This document shows, piece by piece, positions 1-9,578 of a stretch of 64,000 bases of DNA. The first letter of the stretch is position 1. Every line of letters starts with the position of its first letter. A program made the position numbers and the translations under genes. The notes below the pieces were generated by a model. It worked only from the letters and a program-made list of their open reading frames with translations, had not been told where the DNA came from and made no database searches. The stretch comes from Pseudorhizobium flavum (GTDB taxonomy: Bacteria > Pseudomonadota > Alphaproteobacteria > Rhizobiales > Rhizobiaceae): NCBI RefSeq assembly GCF_902502825.2, contig NZ_LR723671.1, positions 1 to 64,000 of the forward strand, read 5' to 3'.

Positions 1-2
1 CC

Positions 3-1781
3 TTCACGTTCCGCTCGGCGCATCGCCACGACGCGCTGCTGGCGGCAATTGCGCTACTGAAACGGCTTTATGCAGAGAAGCGGCGGACACTCCCGGATCG
101 CGTGCCGATCACCCACCTCAGCCAAACTGATCGACGGCTTATCTTCGAACAGGGTAAACCCGATCGCCGTCTCTACGAGATCGCCACGCTCGCGGCTTTG
201 AGAGACCGGCTTAGATCTGCGGAGATCTGGGTCGATGGCAGCCGATCTTTCCGGCCCATTGATGAGCATCTGATGCCGCAGTCGACATTCATCTCGATGA
301 AGGACGCCGATCGTCTCGGTTTGGGGGTCCAGAGCGACGGCGCGCAGTGGCTTGCCGAAGCGCGTCAGATGCTCGACTTCAACCTGACGCGTCTGGCGCA
401 CAGAGCACGATCTGGAAAGCTCGAGGGAGTTCGTCTAGAGGCAGGAACCTTGATCGTCACACCAACCGCCAGCGAAGTCCCTGCAGCCGCTGAGGAACTG
501 AATGCCGAGATCAGCGACATGTATCCCTTGGTGGAGGTTCCCGACTTGCTGAGGGAGGTGCATGAATGGACCGGCTTTGCAGATTCATTCACGCATGTTC
601 GCACCGGCGACGTCCCGAAAAATGTCTCTGCCATGCTGGCGGGCGTCCTGGCGGATGCGACTAATCTCGGGCCGAAGCGAATGGCTGGCGCATCCAAGGG
701 GATCAGCGCTCATCAGATTGGGTGGATGCGCACATTCCATGCTCGATCCGAGACATATCGTGCTGCGCAAGCATCTATTACCGATGCACACACCTGCCAT
801 CCTCATTCCCGCCTTTGGGGCAACGGCACGACATCTTCGTCGGATGGCCAATTCTTCCGAGTGAGCGACCGAGCCGCAAAGCGTGGCGACATCAATTTGC
901 ATTACGGCGGTGAACCCGGATCGAAATTCTATAGCCATCTGTCTGATCAGTACGGCTACTTCAGCATTCTGCCCATCAGTCCGACCGAGAGCGAGGCGGC
1001 CTATGTGCTCGATGGGCTCTTCGATCAAGACACGATCCTCGACATACAGGAGCACTTTACCGACACGGGCGGTGCCAGTGATCATATCTTCGGGCTGTTC
1101 GCCTTGATCGGAAAGCGGTTCTCACCGCGACTGCGCAATCTCAAAGACCGGAAGTTCCACACGTTCGACAAGGGCGACGCTTATCCGGCGCTGTCGAACC
1201 ACATCGGGGTGCCGATCAATGCCAATCTAATCCTCGATCATTGGGACGATCTGCTCCATCTTGCGGCGTCGATCACGACGCGGTCCGTGGTCCCGTCTAC
1301 GATACTCAAGAAACTGTCCGCATCTCCAAGGCAAAGCCATCTGGCGAGGGCGCTCCGCGAACTCGGTCGTATCGAGAGGTCGCTCTTCATGATCGAATGG
1401 TACTCAAGTCCGGCGCTACGGCGGAGATGCCAAGCGGGTCTCAACAAAGGTGAGGCCGCCCATAAGCTCAAACGCGCTGTCTTCTTCCACGAGCGAGGCG
1501 AGATTCGCGACAGGTCGTTCGAGAGCCAAGCGTTTCGCGCCTCGGGTCTCAACCTCGTCGTCAGTGCGATCGTCCATTGGAATACCGTCTATCTCGACCG
1601 TGCAATCACACAGCTGAAGCGAGCGGGTCGAGACATTCCTGATACTCTGTCGAAGCACATCTCGCCGCTTAGTTGGGAACACATCAACCTTACCGGCATC
1701 TACACCTGGGACGCGGAACATCAGATGCCCGAAGGCTTCCGGTCGCTCAGACTTCCGGCTAGGCTAAGGGACGCTGCGTAA
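3..1781 (+). CDS. tnpA: Tn3-family transposase TnpA, C-terminal part (5' end outside window)
   Basis: The frame is open from the first complete codon of the window, so the gene starts upstream and only about 592 residues are seen. The order of motifs matches the complete TnpA further along the window (50092-53079), for example the NLVVSAIVHWNTVYLDRA stretch near the end against NLVVNAIILWNTVYLSRA there. The likely catalytic-core regions are visible: WGNGTTSSSDGQ, DTGGASDHIFG and NKGEAAHKLKRAVF. The first reads WGNG where the other copy has WGDG; I cannot say whether that matters. The enzyme would catalyse replicative transposition by binding 38-bp ends, and one such end lies just downstream (1800-1837). 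The two transposases are clearly different, so this is a separate transposon and not a duplicate. Confidence 0.9.
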   Translation, partial: FTFRSAHRHDALLAAIALLKRLYAEKRRTLPDRVPITHLSQTDRRLIFEQGKPDRRLYEIATLAALRDRLRSAEIWVDGSRSFRPIDEHLMPQSTFISMKDADRLGLGVQSDGAQWLAEARQMLDFNLTRLAHRARSGKLEGVRLEAGTLIVTPTASEVPAAAEELNAEISDMYPLVEVPDLLREVHEWTGFADSFTHVRTGDVPKNVSAMLAGVLADATNLGPKRMAGASKGISAHQIGWMRTFHARSETYRAAQASITDAHTCHPHSRLWGNGTTSSSDGQFFRVSDRAAKRGDINLHYGGEPGSKFYSHLSDQYGYFSILPISPTESEAAYVLDGLFDQDTILDIQEHFTDTGGASDHIFGLFALIGKRFSPRLRNLKDRKFHTFDKGDAYPALSNHIGVPINANLILDHWDDLLHLAASITTRSVVPSTILKKLSASPRQSHLARALRELGRIERSLFMIEWYSSPALRRRCQAGLNKGEAAHKLKRAVFFHERGEIRDRSFESQAFRASGLNLVVSAIVHWNTVYLDRAITQLKRAGRDIPDTLSKHISPLSWEHINLTGIYTWDAEHQMPEGFRSLRLPARLRDAA

Positions 1782-1799
1782 GTTCTCATTCCGTTCGCT

Positions 1800-1837
1800 C
1801 TTAGCGTACGATTTCGCACTGCTCTTGTTCTGGCCCC
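1800..1837. repeat. Tn3-family terminal inverted repeat (38 bp)
   Basis: Read outward-in on the minus strand it begins GGGG and ends ACGCTAAG, with the inner core GAAATCGTACGCTAAG typical of Tn3-family ends. It starts 19 bp after the transposase stop codon, as expected. Position 1837 is therefore the outer edge of the transposon. The other end is outside the window. Confidence 0.85.
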
Positions 1838-2127
1838 GCATAGTCGAGCGTCTGCAGTGTTTGCATCACCAGCGAACCACCGCGGCCCTTCAAGAAATCA
1901 GGGTCGGAAGCGGCGTGGAGTTTGAAGGCCCTGGCGGTGTTCTGGTTCGTGGTGTCGTCATCCGCCGCAACAAGAAGACGGTGACGGTGCATGCCGATGA
2001 TAACCGTCAATGGAATGTATCGCCGACCCTGCTGAAACCCACCGGCGTCCACGTGCTCGACACCGCAGGGCAGATCCAGTCCGACGACGGCAAGATCGTG
2101 TCCTTCCCAAAGCCAGAACGTCGGTGA
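1838..2127 (+). pseudogene. 5'-truncated gene cut by the Tn3 end (unknown function)
   Basis: The open frame only begins inside the transposon end, so its native start has been lost. From about 1885 the protein looks real: a compact beta-rich segment (VGSGVEFEGPGG, VIRRNKKTVTVHADD, WNVSPTLLKP) resembling a small SH3/KOW-like tail, followed by a polar end. I do not recognise the family. The transposon edge at 1837 directly abuts it, which explains the truncation. Confidence 0.5.
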
Positions 2128-2132
2128 TGCGC

Positions 2133-3806
2133 TCAGGACCTGGCAACGATCATGGTGGCCAGTGGGGGAATGGCTGGGTGCGATGTGCCGACCCCCAGCC
2201 GATCGCCCAGATAGTGCCAGAACGACAGGCCGAGCTTCTGGCAGGTCTTCGAAAGGCCCAGCATGCTGTCACGCGCCTCGCGTCCATTTCTGCTGACCGT
2301 GCCCCCGGAAATCTTCCGCTTGATGACAAAGCCGCGCAGATCGCGCTCCGACGCATTGGTGTGGAGCGGGATCTCCGGCCGCTCCAGAACCCGCAGCAGC
2401 TCCGGCTTGCGACGCCTCAGCCGAAACAGCAGTTTGTCGAGATCGCTGTAGCCTGTGCGGATGGAGAAAATCCGGTCGAAGCGGGCCTGCAGGCCCTTGG
2501 CCATAGCCGGGTCAGGCCTTCGTCGATAGGCTTTGAGAGCCTTGTAAAAGTGCCAGATGAGCTCGCGCAGGGTCTCGACGTGCTTCACCTGGCCGGGTGT
2601 GGCCGGCATCAGCTTCTGCAGCAGCCGTTCGGCATGGACCCAACACAGCGCGTGGGTACCAACCCGAAACTGCCCTGCATCGTCGGAGACGATCACCGCG
2701 TTTCCAACCAGGCCATGATGGCGGATGGCGCCCCATATGCCGGCCTCGGCGAACGGCCGAAGCGTCTCCGTGTCGAAGATGTCGATGCCATGTTCGGCGA
2801 GATGCTGGAGGAAGGGCACGCGATTGGCAAACCGCACCGGTTCATGGGTATTCAACCGGGCAGCAAGAGCAGGATCGACCTGTCGGTCTTCCAGCAGCGC
2901 AAAAGCGGCGTCGTTGAGAACATAGTCCTGATAGTTGCCGCGCAGCAGGGCGAGGAAGTTCAGCCGCGACTTCGAAGACGCCGTGCGAAAGGCTGTGAAA
3001 TGCTCGCCGCCAATATGCGTCGTATGAAAATTGCGGTTGGCGTGACGCGCACCGGTATCGTCGACCGTGACATAGGGCGCAGACACGAGGCCGGCGTGGA
3101 GGACGGCAGCATCCTCGGCGTGGAAACCATCCAGCCTCTCTGTCAAGAACCGCACCACTTGGCGTTTGGAGATCTCGACACCGACGTCGTTGAGCAACGT
3201 CGTCATTCGCTGCGTCGTGACCTGGCCATGCGCATGCAGCATCAGACAGAACCGCCGCAGATTGGGCCCAAAGCCACCTCGTATCCCCGTAGGCAGCTGT
3301 GCTGTGATTGTGTCTCCGTCCGGCGTCACCCAGCACTCCCGCCGGTACCGGACCACCTCGACCTGCAGAACCAGATCCCGGACAAAGCAGTCTTTGTAGC
3401 CCTTGAAGCGCGATCCGGTCGGCACACTGACAGGCAGCACCTCTTCACGGGTCACCCGCTTCGTGTCGTTCTTCGGCCCTCGCGGCCGGGGCGCCGGATC
3501 CTTGGCCGAGAGCGGCTTGTCACCCGTTGCTTTCTCCATACCCGACGGTCTGAAGGGCGGGCGGGGCGGCAGATTTTTCAGCCGCGCAATCTCGTCGCGC
3601 AAAAGCTGGTTGTCGATCTTCAGCCGGGTGTTTTCCAGTCTGAGCTGATCGTTCTCATCCGCAAGCCTTTGGTTTTCGGCTTCGAGCTTCTCAATTCGGG
3701 CGTCTGCCCGATCAGCCCGCTCCACCAGGCCGGTCACGAGCTCGCGCAGCGCCTTCAGCGACAGCGTATCGGCATGCTCGGCCATGGGCAGGCGGCGCTT
3801 CGTCAT
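2133..3806 (-). CDS. IS66-like transposase (single-ORF type)
   Basis: The 557-residue protein has an N-terminal leucine-rich coiled coil (about residues 15-75) followed by a proline-rich linker PPRPPFRPSG. The central and C-terminal parts carry DDE-type motifs VTVDDTGARH, VSDDAGQFRVG and HTNASERDLRGF. The layout resembles TnpC of IS66, but no TnpA/TnpB accessory genes adjoin it, so it is probably the one-gene IS66-like group. The frame is intact. I could not define inverted repeats. It sits 14 bp from the divergently placed gene starting at 3821, so it has probably replaced that gene's native upstream region. Confidence 0.7.
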   Translation of the reverse strand: MTKRRLPMAEHADTLSLKALRELVTGLVERADRADARIEKLEAENQRLADENDQLRLENTRLKIDNQLLRDEIARLKNLPPRPPFRPSGMEKATGDKPLSAKDPAPRPRGPKNDTKRVTREEVLPVSVPTGSRFKGYKDCFVRDLVLQVEVVRYRRECWVTPDGDTITAQLPTGIRGGFGPNLRRFCLMLHAHGQVTTQRMTTLLNDVGVEISKRQVVRFLTERLDGFHAEDAAVLHAGLVSAPYVTVDDTGARHANRNFHTTHIGGEHFTAFRTASSKSRLNFLALLRGNYQDYVLNDAAFALLEDRQVDPALAARLNTHEPVRFANRVPFLQHLAEHGIDIFDTETLRPFAEAGIWGAIRHHGLVGNAVIVSDDAGQFRVGTHALCWVHAERLLQKLMPATPGQVKHVETLRELIWHFYKALKAYRRRPDPAMAKGLQARFDRIFSIRTGYSDLDKLLFRLRRRKPELLRVLERPEIPLHTNASERDLRGFVIKRKISGGTVSRNGREARDSMLGLSKTCQKLGLSFWHYLGDRLGVGTSHPAIPPLATMIVARS

Positions 3807-3820
3807 GCAGGGAGTGAATC

Positions 3821-5022
3821 ATGAATTACCGGAAACAGGAATCCCTGGTGCCACCGGATTTGCTCCAGGTACTGCTGAAACCCGTCACTGAGGCCAGCAG
3901 CGCCCTCGCCCGTCTCGACGAGCGTATCGCCCGCTCTCCCGTGGGTCCCGGCCTCCTCGAACGCCAAAACTTCACCGACGCCTGCGCCTCCCTCTGGATC
4001 GACGGCGAACTCGTCCACCTCGAAGACCTCGTCCTCCACGACGCTCTCCGAGACATCCGCACCCCAACCCACGAACTCACCATCGCCCGCGACGTGCTGC
4101 GCACCCGACGCCGGATCGCAGGTCAACCCGCAAGTTGGGCTCTCTCGGAAGAAGGCCTCCGCGCCCTCCGCCGCACGTGGCCCGGGCAGGCGTGGCCTGC
4201 AGCATCTTTGGGAGAGGGAGGCGCCGGTGTGGCCGACGAAGCCGCGTCGGGTGTGTCTGACGGGGGAGGGGAGGGGTCGGAGCGCGGTGGCGAGGACGGC
4301 GGCGAGGCGGGTGAAGATCCTTTGGACGCCGAGCTCGCCGCCATCGATGCGCTGCTCGCGCGTTCGGAGGCGACAATCGAACAGGCCAGGAAGCCCGCCC
4401 CGCCAAAGGCGCTCCGGCCCCGGGGGCGGGTGCGGCGCGGGAACGGGATCCTCTCGTGTATGATCTGGATTGGGACGAGGATGCGCGGCTGGAGGAATGG
4501 CGCAGCGTTCTGGGCCAGGCCCAGGAGTTGCCGGCGGTGCTGCAGGCCATCATCGCCCTCGATGCCTGGAACGAGATTGGCGTGCTGCAGCATGCCGGCT
4601 GGATGGGCCGGCTGCTCGCCGCCGCCATCCTGCGCCGGGGTGGTGTAACTACGCAAAATCATATCGCCGCCATCAACCTCGGCCTGAAAACCATCCCCGT
4701 CGATCGCCGTCGCCATCGCAACCGCGAAACCCGGCTGCTGGCCGTCGCTCACGGACTGATCGCGGCGGCCGAGATCGGGCTGAAGGAGCATGATCGTCTG
4801 GCATTGGCGCGAAAACTGATGGAGCGTAAGCTGGAGGGGCGACGGGTCTCGTCAAAACTGCCGGAGCTGGTCGAGCTGGTGATGGCAAAACCGTTGGTGT
4901 CGGCCGGGATGGTGGCAAAGACGCTCGACGTGACGCCGCAAGGGGCGCGGCGGATCGTGTTGGAGCTCGGCCTCAGAGAGATGACGGGGAGGGGGAGGTT
5001 TCGGGCGTGGGGTGTTATTTAG
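3821..5022 (+). pseudogene. RHE_PE00001-type rhizobial protein, frameshifted
   Basis: Two overlapping frames together give one protein. The first runs from the ATG at 3821 (MNYRKQESLVPPDLL) to an Ala/Gly/Glu-rich linker near 4380. The second resumes at about 4435 (ERDPLVYDLDWDEDARL) and runs to 5022. The switch lies in a C/G-rich run around 4400-4440. The end (about 4880-5000) looks like a helix-turn-helix: MVAKTLDVTPQGARRIVLEL. The arrangement, with a DUF1612-like core and C-terminal HTH, matches a plasmid-associated rhizobial family of unknown role. Either a true frameshift or a sequencing slip in the homopolymer is possible. Confidence 0.65.
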
Positions 5023-5291
5023 CACACCTCACTTCCCCCTTCGGCATGTGCCGGCTGCTTCTTTGCTAACTGGTCGGCCTCGAAGGCCAGATCAAGGACG
5101 TGGTGCACCAGGAACGCCTCGATCAGCGACGCTGCATAGTGCCGCTGGATCGGCAGCATATCCTCCGTCAGCAGCAGCTTGTCGACGTAGTACTGAAAAC
5201 CGTCATGCTGCAGATGAGCATTCAGGTCAGCAACCAGCGATGCCTGTGCGTCGAGCGTTTGGACAACAGGCGCCGTCACCGGCGTTGTCAC
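5019..5291 (-). CDS. small hypothetical protein (90 aa)
   Basis: This frame, MTTPVTAPVVQTLDAQASL onward, converges with the frameshifted gene before it and overlaps it by 4 bp. It has a mainly helical composition with no signal peptide or membrane segment. I do not recognise it. Its position between a rhizobial plasmid gene and an IS6 fragment suggests accessory DNA. It could be a real small gene or a chance frame. Confidence 0.4.
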   Translation of the reverse strand: MTTPVTAPVVQTLDAQASLVADLNAHLQHDGFQYYVDKLLLTEDMLPIQRHYAASLIEAFLVHHVLDLAFEADQLAKKQPAHAEGGSEVC

Positions 5292-5331
5292 GTTGTTCCG
5301 CTGAGGCCGGACGAAGCGCTTTCAGTTAAAC

Positions 5332-5886
5332 TCAGGCAGTTGCGCCGGTCACGGCCTTCCAGTGCGCCATGGCGCGAATCCGATGAATGTGGGTGGCGAG
5401 GGCGGAGGGTTTTTGATGCGACGGGACGAAGTGATTTCTAACCGGTGAGAACACCGGGACAAATTGTTGCAAACCGCCGACGGATCGGAAGCCCTGCATC
5501 ACTCGTTCTCGTTTTCGCACGGGCAGATGGGAGTTTTCCGCACGGTTGTTGAGGCCCTTGTGTGATCTATGTTCAATGGCCGGCATCACATCTCGCTTTG
5601 CCGCCCCGTATGAACGCAGTTTATCGGTGACAATCCTCTTTGGCGCGAGGCCTTGCTTCTTCAGCAGCCTGATCAGCAATCGCCTGGCAGCCTTGGTGTC
5701 ACGACGGGCCTGCACGATCTCGTCGAGAACATATCCGTCCTGGTGACGGCTCGCCAAAGCCAATGCTTTCGCCCGCCGATCGTTACGACCACTTCGTCCA
5801 GATACCAGATATCCTTTCGCGACGGCGTCTTTCTGCGCAGTCGCTTTGCGATGGTTCTTGTAGCTGATGGTCGGCGCGCTCATCAC
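5332..5886 (-). pseudogene. IS6-family transposase remnant (N-terminus lost, frameshifted)
   Basis: The C-terminal half is typical of IS6/IS26 transposases: VLDEIVQARRDTKAARRLL, IVTDKLRSYGAAKRDVMP and NNRAENSHLPVRKRERVMQ. Another frame upstream (about 5765-5870) carries the preceding motif, DIWYLDEVVVTIGG followed by RKHWLWRAV, so at least one frameshift separates the two halves near 5760. Nothing corresponding to the N-terminal DNA-binding part is visible beyond about 5886. It is inactive debris. Confidence 0.8.
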
Positions 5887-6102
5887 GTCCGGTTATCCGT
5901 CAACCGTTAAGCCACGAACAACGTGACAACGCCCTAGACGTGGAAAAAATCCAATGAACTCAGAATTGTCTCCCGACTGCAACTTGACGCGCCCATGCTC
6001 GAAATGGCGCAGGATCAAAGCTCTTTCAGCACCTTCACGCTCGTCTTTGCACGAGAAGACCAAGTTCCAGGAGGGACGCACCGCTCGCGGTGGACGATAC
6101 TG

Positions 6103-6383
6103 CTAAGCTTTCCACGCTGGCAACTGCAACCAGTTGGCTGGAAAGCCCATTGCTGTTGTATCAGCCAGAGGACACCCTCGGATCAAGTTTCTTAGACGTG
6201 TTCGCCAGTCCGTCCCGGGTGCGACCACATTCATCATGTACCCCAAAACAACGAGGGTGTTGTAAAGCTTTCGCGTCATGCTGGGGTTCATTGCCAGCTT
6301 TAACGATGCGGGTGAGTTGGGCACGGTCATTGTCACCGTGAACTGTTTATTCCAAAGTCTTCCATGATGGGCGCAGATGTTTC
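6103..6383 (-). pseudogene. Abi-like (Abi_2) protein, C-terminal fragment cut by IS66
   Basis: The C-terminal third of an Abi_2/AbiD-type abortive-infection protein is recognisable: LRNICAHHGRLWNKQFT, then SMTRKLYNTLVVLGYMM, then TTAMGFPANWLQLPAW at the end. The RNICAHH block is the conserved RN...H motif of this family (HEPN-like in such proteins). Homology stops exactly at 6384, where the IS66 inverted repeat begins, so the N-terminal two thirds are gone. No N-terminal Abi sequence is visible on the far side of the element. The 200 bp between this fragment and the IS6 remnant hold nothing I recognise. Confidence 0.7.
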
Positions 6384-6441
6384 GTAAGCATCCGGGGAGC
6401 GCCGCCTTGATGGCGTAGGGTGAATCTGTCGTTTTGTCCTT

Positions 6442-6844
6442 ATGGACAGGCATAAGGACATTTACCGGACAGCGGTGAGTCGGCTTGAGATCGTCGACAC
6501 GGGTCGGCGTCGCCGCTTTTCCGACGAGGCGAAGCTGCAAATTCTCGAAGAGGGCTTTTCTGGTGATGGTCGCCAGGTTTCCGCGACGGCGGTTAAGCAT
6601 GGAGTTTCCCGCTCGCAACTATATCGCTGGCGCGCATTGGCACGGGAGGCAAGCTCGGCAGCATTCGTGTTGAGGGTTTTGTGCCGGCGCTGATCACGCC
6701 GGGAGCGCCGCCGCGGGAGGAGCCGATGGTGCCTCGCGGCCGCATGGAGGTCGTGAGCCTGAATGGCCGACGTGTCATCATCGATCATGATGTCGACATC
6801 GATGCGCTGCTTCGGATCGTCCGGGGACTGGAGACGCTGCTATG
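6442..6844 (+). pseudogene. tnpA: IS66 TnpA accessory protein, frameshifted
   Basis: The N-terminal part has the TnpA helix-turn-helix (RRRRFSDEAKLQILEEGF, then KHGVSRSQLYRWRALARE). Near 6646 the frame breaks. One missing G in the run CGGGAGGC would restore the expected continuation GKLGSIRVEGFVPALI and the conserved tail DVDIDALLRIVRGLETLL, which stops at 6844 and overlaps the tnpB start by ATGA. TnpA is needed for IS66 transposition, so this copy is probably immobile alone unless the shift is a sequencing error. Confidence 0.75.
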
Positions 6845-7186
6845 ATCCCGATCCCGACAGGCGTTCGGGTGTGGCTTGCGACGGGCTACACCGACATGCG
6901 CAGGGGCTTTCCGTCGCTGGCCTTGCAGGTTCAGGAAGTGCTGAAGCATGACCCGCTGGGCGGTCATTTGTTCTGCTTCAGAGGACGCCGGGGCGATCTG
7001 ATAAAATTGATCTGGCATGATGGCCAAGGGGCCTGCCTATTCACGAAAAAATTGGAACGCGGAAGGTTTATCTGGCCTACCGCCGAAGGTGGCGCGGTGG
7101 CGATCTCACCGGCGCAGCTTTCCTATTTGCTCTCCGGAATAGACTGGCGAGCGCCGCAGGAAACTTGGCGCCCAAGCCGGGTTTAA
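6842..7186 (+). CDS. tnpB: IS66 TnpB accessory protein
   Basis: At 114 residues this is the usual TnpB length, and it has the family signature: GYTDMRRGFPSLALQVQ, then LFCFRGRRGDLIKLIWHDGQ and LERGRFIWP. The start codon overlaps the tnpA stop (ATGA), indicating translational coupling. TnpB is an accessory protein of IS66 transposition with unclear biochemical role. The frame is intact. Confidence 0.92.
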   Translation: MIPIPTGVRVWLATGYTDMRRGFPSLALQVQEVLKHDPLGGHLFCFRGRRGDLIKLIWHDGQGACLFTKKLERGRFIWPTAEGGAVAISPAQLSYLLSGIDWRAPQETWRPSRV

Positions 7187-7233
7187 CGACATTTAGGCAT
7201 TGATATTACTGGGAAATCTGATTCAATGTCGTC

Positions 7234-8886
7234 ATGACATTGCCTCCGCTTTCCCTGCCTTCGGACCTTGCCAGCGCCCATGCGGCGCTGCTGGCCGAAC
7301 GCGCGGCGCGGCTCCAGGCGGAGGCGGAAGCGGCCAACGCGAAGGCGAGGTTATCCAGCATTGAAGCGCTGAACGCGCATTTGCAATTGCTGATCGGAAA
7401 GCTGGAGCGCGAGAAGCATGGGCCGAGGCGTGAACGCACGCAGCGGCTGATCGATCAGTTGGAATTGCAGCTCGAAGAGCTCGTGGCTTCGGCTGCCGAG
7501 GATGAATCGGCCGCCGAAGAAGCTGCGGCCAAAACGCAGTCCGTGCGCGCCTTCACCCGCAAGCGACCGGTGCGCAAGCCATGGCCAGAAGATATTGAGC
7601 GCGAGCGCATCGTTATCGAAGCGCCGACAGTCTGTGCCTGCTGTGGCGGCTCACGCCTGTCGAAGCTGGGCGAAGACGTGACCGAGACGCTGGAGGAGAT
7701 CCCGCGCCGCTTCAAAGTGATCGAGACGGTGCGCGAAAAGTTCACCTGCCGGGATTGTGAGGCAATCAGCCAAGCTCCTGCGCCGTTCCATGCCACGCCG
7801 CGCGGCTTCCTCGGCCCCAATCTGCTGGCGACGATCGTGTTCGACAAGTTCGGCCAGCACATGCCGCTGAACCGCCAGAGCACGCGCTTCAGATGCGAGG
7901 GCATCGATCTATCGACCCAGACGCTGGCCGATCAGGTCGGCCACGTCACCTTTGCCCTCAAGCCGGTCTTCGACCTGATCGAGACGCATGTGTTCCAGGC
8001 CGAACGGCTTCATGGCGACGACACGACGATCCCGATCCTGGCCAAGGGCAAATGCGCGACCGGACGCATTTGGACTTACGTGCGAGACGACCAACCGTTT
8101 AACGGGCCTGCGCCGCCGGCCGCCGTCTTTTACGCCTCCAGTGACCGACGCGGCGAACACCCTCAGAGGCATCTGGCCGACTTCAGCGGCATCCTTCAGG
8201 CTGATTGCTACAACGGCTTCAATCCGTTGTTCGACCGGACCAAGAAACAGATGCCGGCGACGCCCGCCTTCTGCTTCGCCCATGCGCGCCGGAAGTTCTT
8301 CGAACTGGCCGATGTCGCTCGAAACGCCCGGCGCGGCAAAGGCGCCAAACCGGTCTCGCCGATTGCTCTGGAAGCGGTGAAGCGCATCGACGCCCTGTTC
8401 GCCATCGAGCGCGACATCAACGGCATGAGCGCGGTCGAGCGGCTTGCCGTTCGGCAGGAAAAGAGCAAGCCGTTGCTGAACGGGATGGAGGAATGGCTGC
8501 GCACCGAACGGGCCTGCCTCTCGCGCTCATCTCCGGTGGTCGGGCCGATCGACTATATGTTGTCGCGCTGGGCCGACTTCGCCCGTTATGCCGACGACGG
8601 CAGAATTTGCATGACGAACAACGCGGCCGAAAGAGCGCTGCGCGGTGTGGCCTGTGGCAGAAAAAGCTGGATTTTTGCCGGCTCCGATCGCGGGGCCGAC
8701 CGCGCGGCCGTCATGCTCACCCTCATCATGACCGCCCGTATCAACGACGTCGATCCCAAGGCGTGGCTCGCCGATGTCCTCGCCCGCATCGCAGACCTGC
8801 CGGCTTCCCGTCTCCATGAAATGCTGCCGTGGGAATGGAAGAGCCGACACCACCTCGAAAACCCGGCTCATCAGCAGGCGGCCTGA
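7234..8886 (+). CDS. tnpC: IS66 transposase TnpC
   Basis: The 550-residue protein has the IS66 layout. There is an N-terminal coiled coil (about 10-90), then a zinc-finger-like CACCGG...FTCRDC segment (about 130-170). The catalytic core follows with LHGDDTTIPIL, LQADCYNGFNPLF and FCFAHARRKFFELA. The C-terminal signature is TNNAAERALRGVACGRKSW with SDRGADRAAVM. It provides the strand-transfer activity of the element and is intact, so it could act in trans on related ends. Confidence 0.95.
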   Translation: MTLPPLSLPSDLASAHAALLAERAARLQAEAEAANAKARLSSIEALNAHLQLLIGKLEREKHGPRRERTQRLIDQLELQLEELVASAAEDESAAEEAAAKTQSVRAFTRKRPVRKPWPEDIERERIVIEAPTVCACCGGSRLSKLGEDVTETLEEIPRRFKVIETVREKFTCRDCEAISQAPAPFHATPRGFLGPNLLATIVFDKFGQHMPLNRQSTRFRCEGIDLSTQTLADQVGHVTFALKPVFDLIETHVFQAERLHGDDTTIPILAKGKCATGRIWTYVRDDQPFNGPAPPAAVFYASSDRRGEHPQRHLADFSGILQADCYNGFNPLFDRTKKQMPATPAFCFAHARRKFFELADVARNARRGKGAKPVSPIALEAVKRIDALFAIERDINGMSAVERLAVRQEKSKPLLNGMEEWLRTERACLSRSSPVVGPIDYMLSRWADFARYADDGRICMTNNAAERALRGVACGRKSWIFAGSDRGADRAAVMLTLIMTARINDVDPKAWLADVLARIADLPASRLHEMLPWEWKSRHHLENPAHQQAA

Positions 8887-9155
8887 CCAACACTCCCCAT
8901 CATAGCTCAGTCCAACTTCGCGTGCGCGTCGCTATCCCGCGTGCCTGCTCGGATGCTTAATTGTCACGCGTAGCGCCGAGCGAAAAGCAAAGGTCGCCGG
9001 TGATCTGTGCGACGACGGCCCCTTGGATCACCCGTATCACCCTCAACACCTTGTTGAGCGGATCAAGCGGCTCCGCGGATCCTAGCATCTGGTCGCAGAG
9101 GTCGTTTGGGTATCCAAGGCGGGCAAACTGGCAAACGAATGCAGCGAAAACGAAC

Positions 9156-9461
9156 CTATTGCTGCAGCGCCCGACTGGCCTCCCAGACCAACACTCGCAG
9201 CCTCCGGATTTCTTCAGCGCACCTCACCAATACGCTTCCCACCAGCAGGTCGGGGCCTTCGTGACCATGCTGTCTCATGGCTGGCACTTCGCTCACGAAC
9301 CCGTGATCGGAGGCTGCTGGTCTCAGGAACTCAAGGCGCTGGGCCAATGTCGCTATTTCATCTGCCGCTCGTTCAACAAGGCGCTGCCGATCGAGAAGCG
9401 TCAGCAGGTGCACTCCGCCAGCGGCAGATATGAGTTCATCAATGAGATCTGCGGGCGCCAT
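9156..9461 (-). CDS. small hypothetical protein (101 aa)
   Basis: The frame starts MAPADLIDELISAAGG and is rich in Leu, Arg and Glu, predicting a mostly helical soluble protein. I know no family for it. Downstream, in another frame, about 60 further codons stay open to near 8958 (around AAFVCQFARLGYPNDLC), so it may be the N-terminal half of a frameshifted gene ending at the IS66 right end. It lies 117 bp downstream of the GGDEF gene on the same strand. Confidence 0.35.
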   Translation of the reverse strand: MAPADLIDELISAAGGVHLLTLLDRQRLVERAADEIATLAQRLEFLRPAASDHGFVSEVPAMRQHGHEGPDLLVGSVLVRCAEEIRRLRVLVWEASRALQQ

Positions 9462-9578
9462 GTTAAATCACTCTTCAGCAATTCAAGCTTCAGCGAGCCG
9501 TTCGCGGTCAATCCACGCTTCATCTATGGGGCTCACTTACCGAAGCTGCATGATCTACGGTGGCCGGTGATCTTCGGA

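Larger units (their letters stand above)
6384..8960 (+). mobile_element. IS66-family insertion sequence (tnpA-tnpB-tnpC)
   Basis: The element carries the three canonical IS66 genes in order. Imperfect inverted repeats bound it: GTAAGCATCCGGGGAGCGCC at 6384 and, read inward from 8960, TTAAGCATCCGAGCAGGCAC. The outermost base differs (G against T). The 8 bp outside each end (gatgtttc and ttgtcacg) do not match, so there is no target duplication. The left flank is Abi sequence and the right flank is not, which points to a deletion or recombination after insertion. Confidence 0.8.

Noticed and set aside
2010..3824. Long plus-strand frame (604 codons) opposite the IS66-like transposase
   Set aside because: It is antisense to an intact transposase, has no motif and reflects high-GC codon bias.
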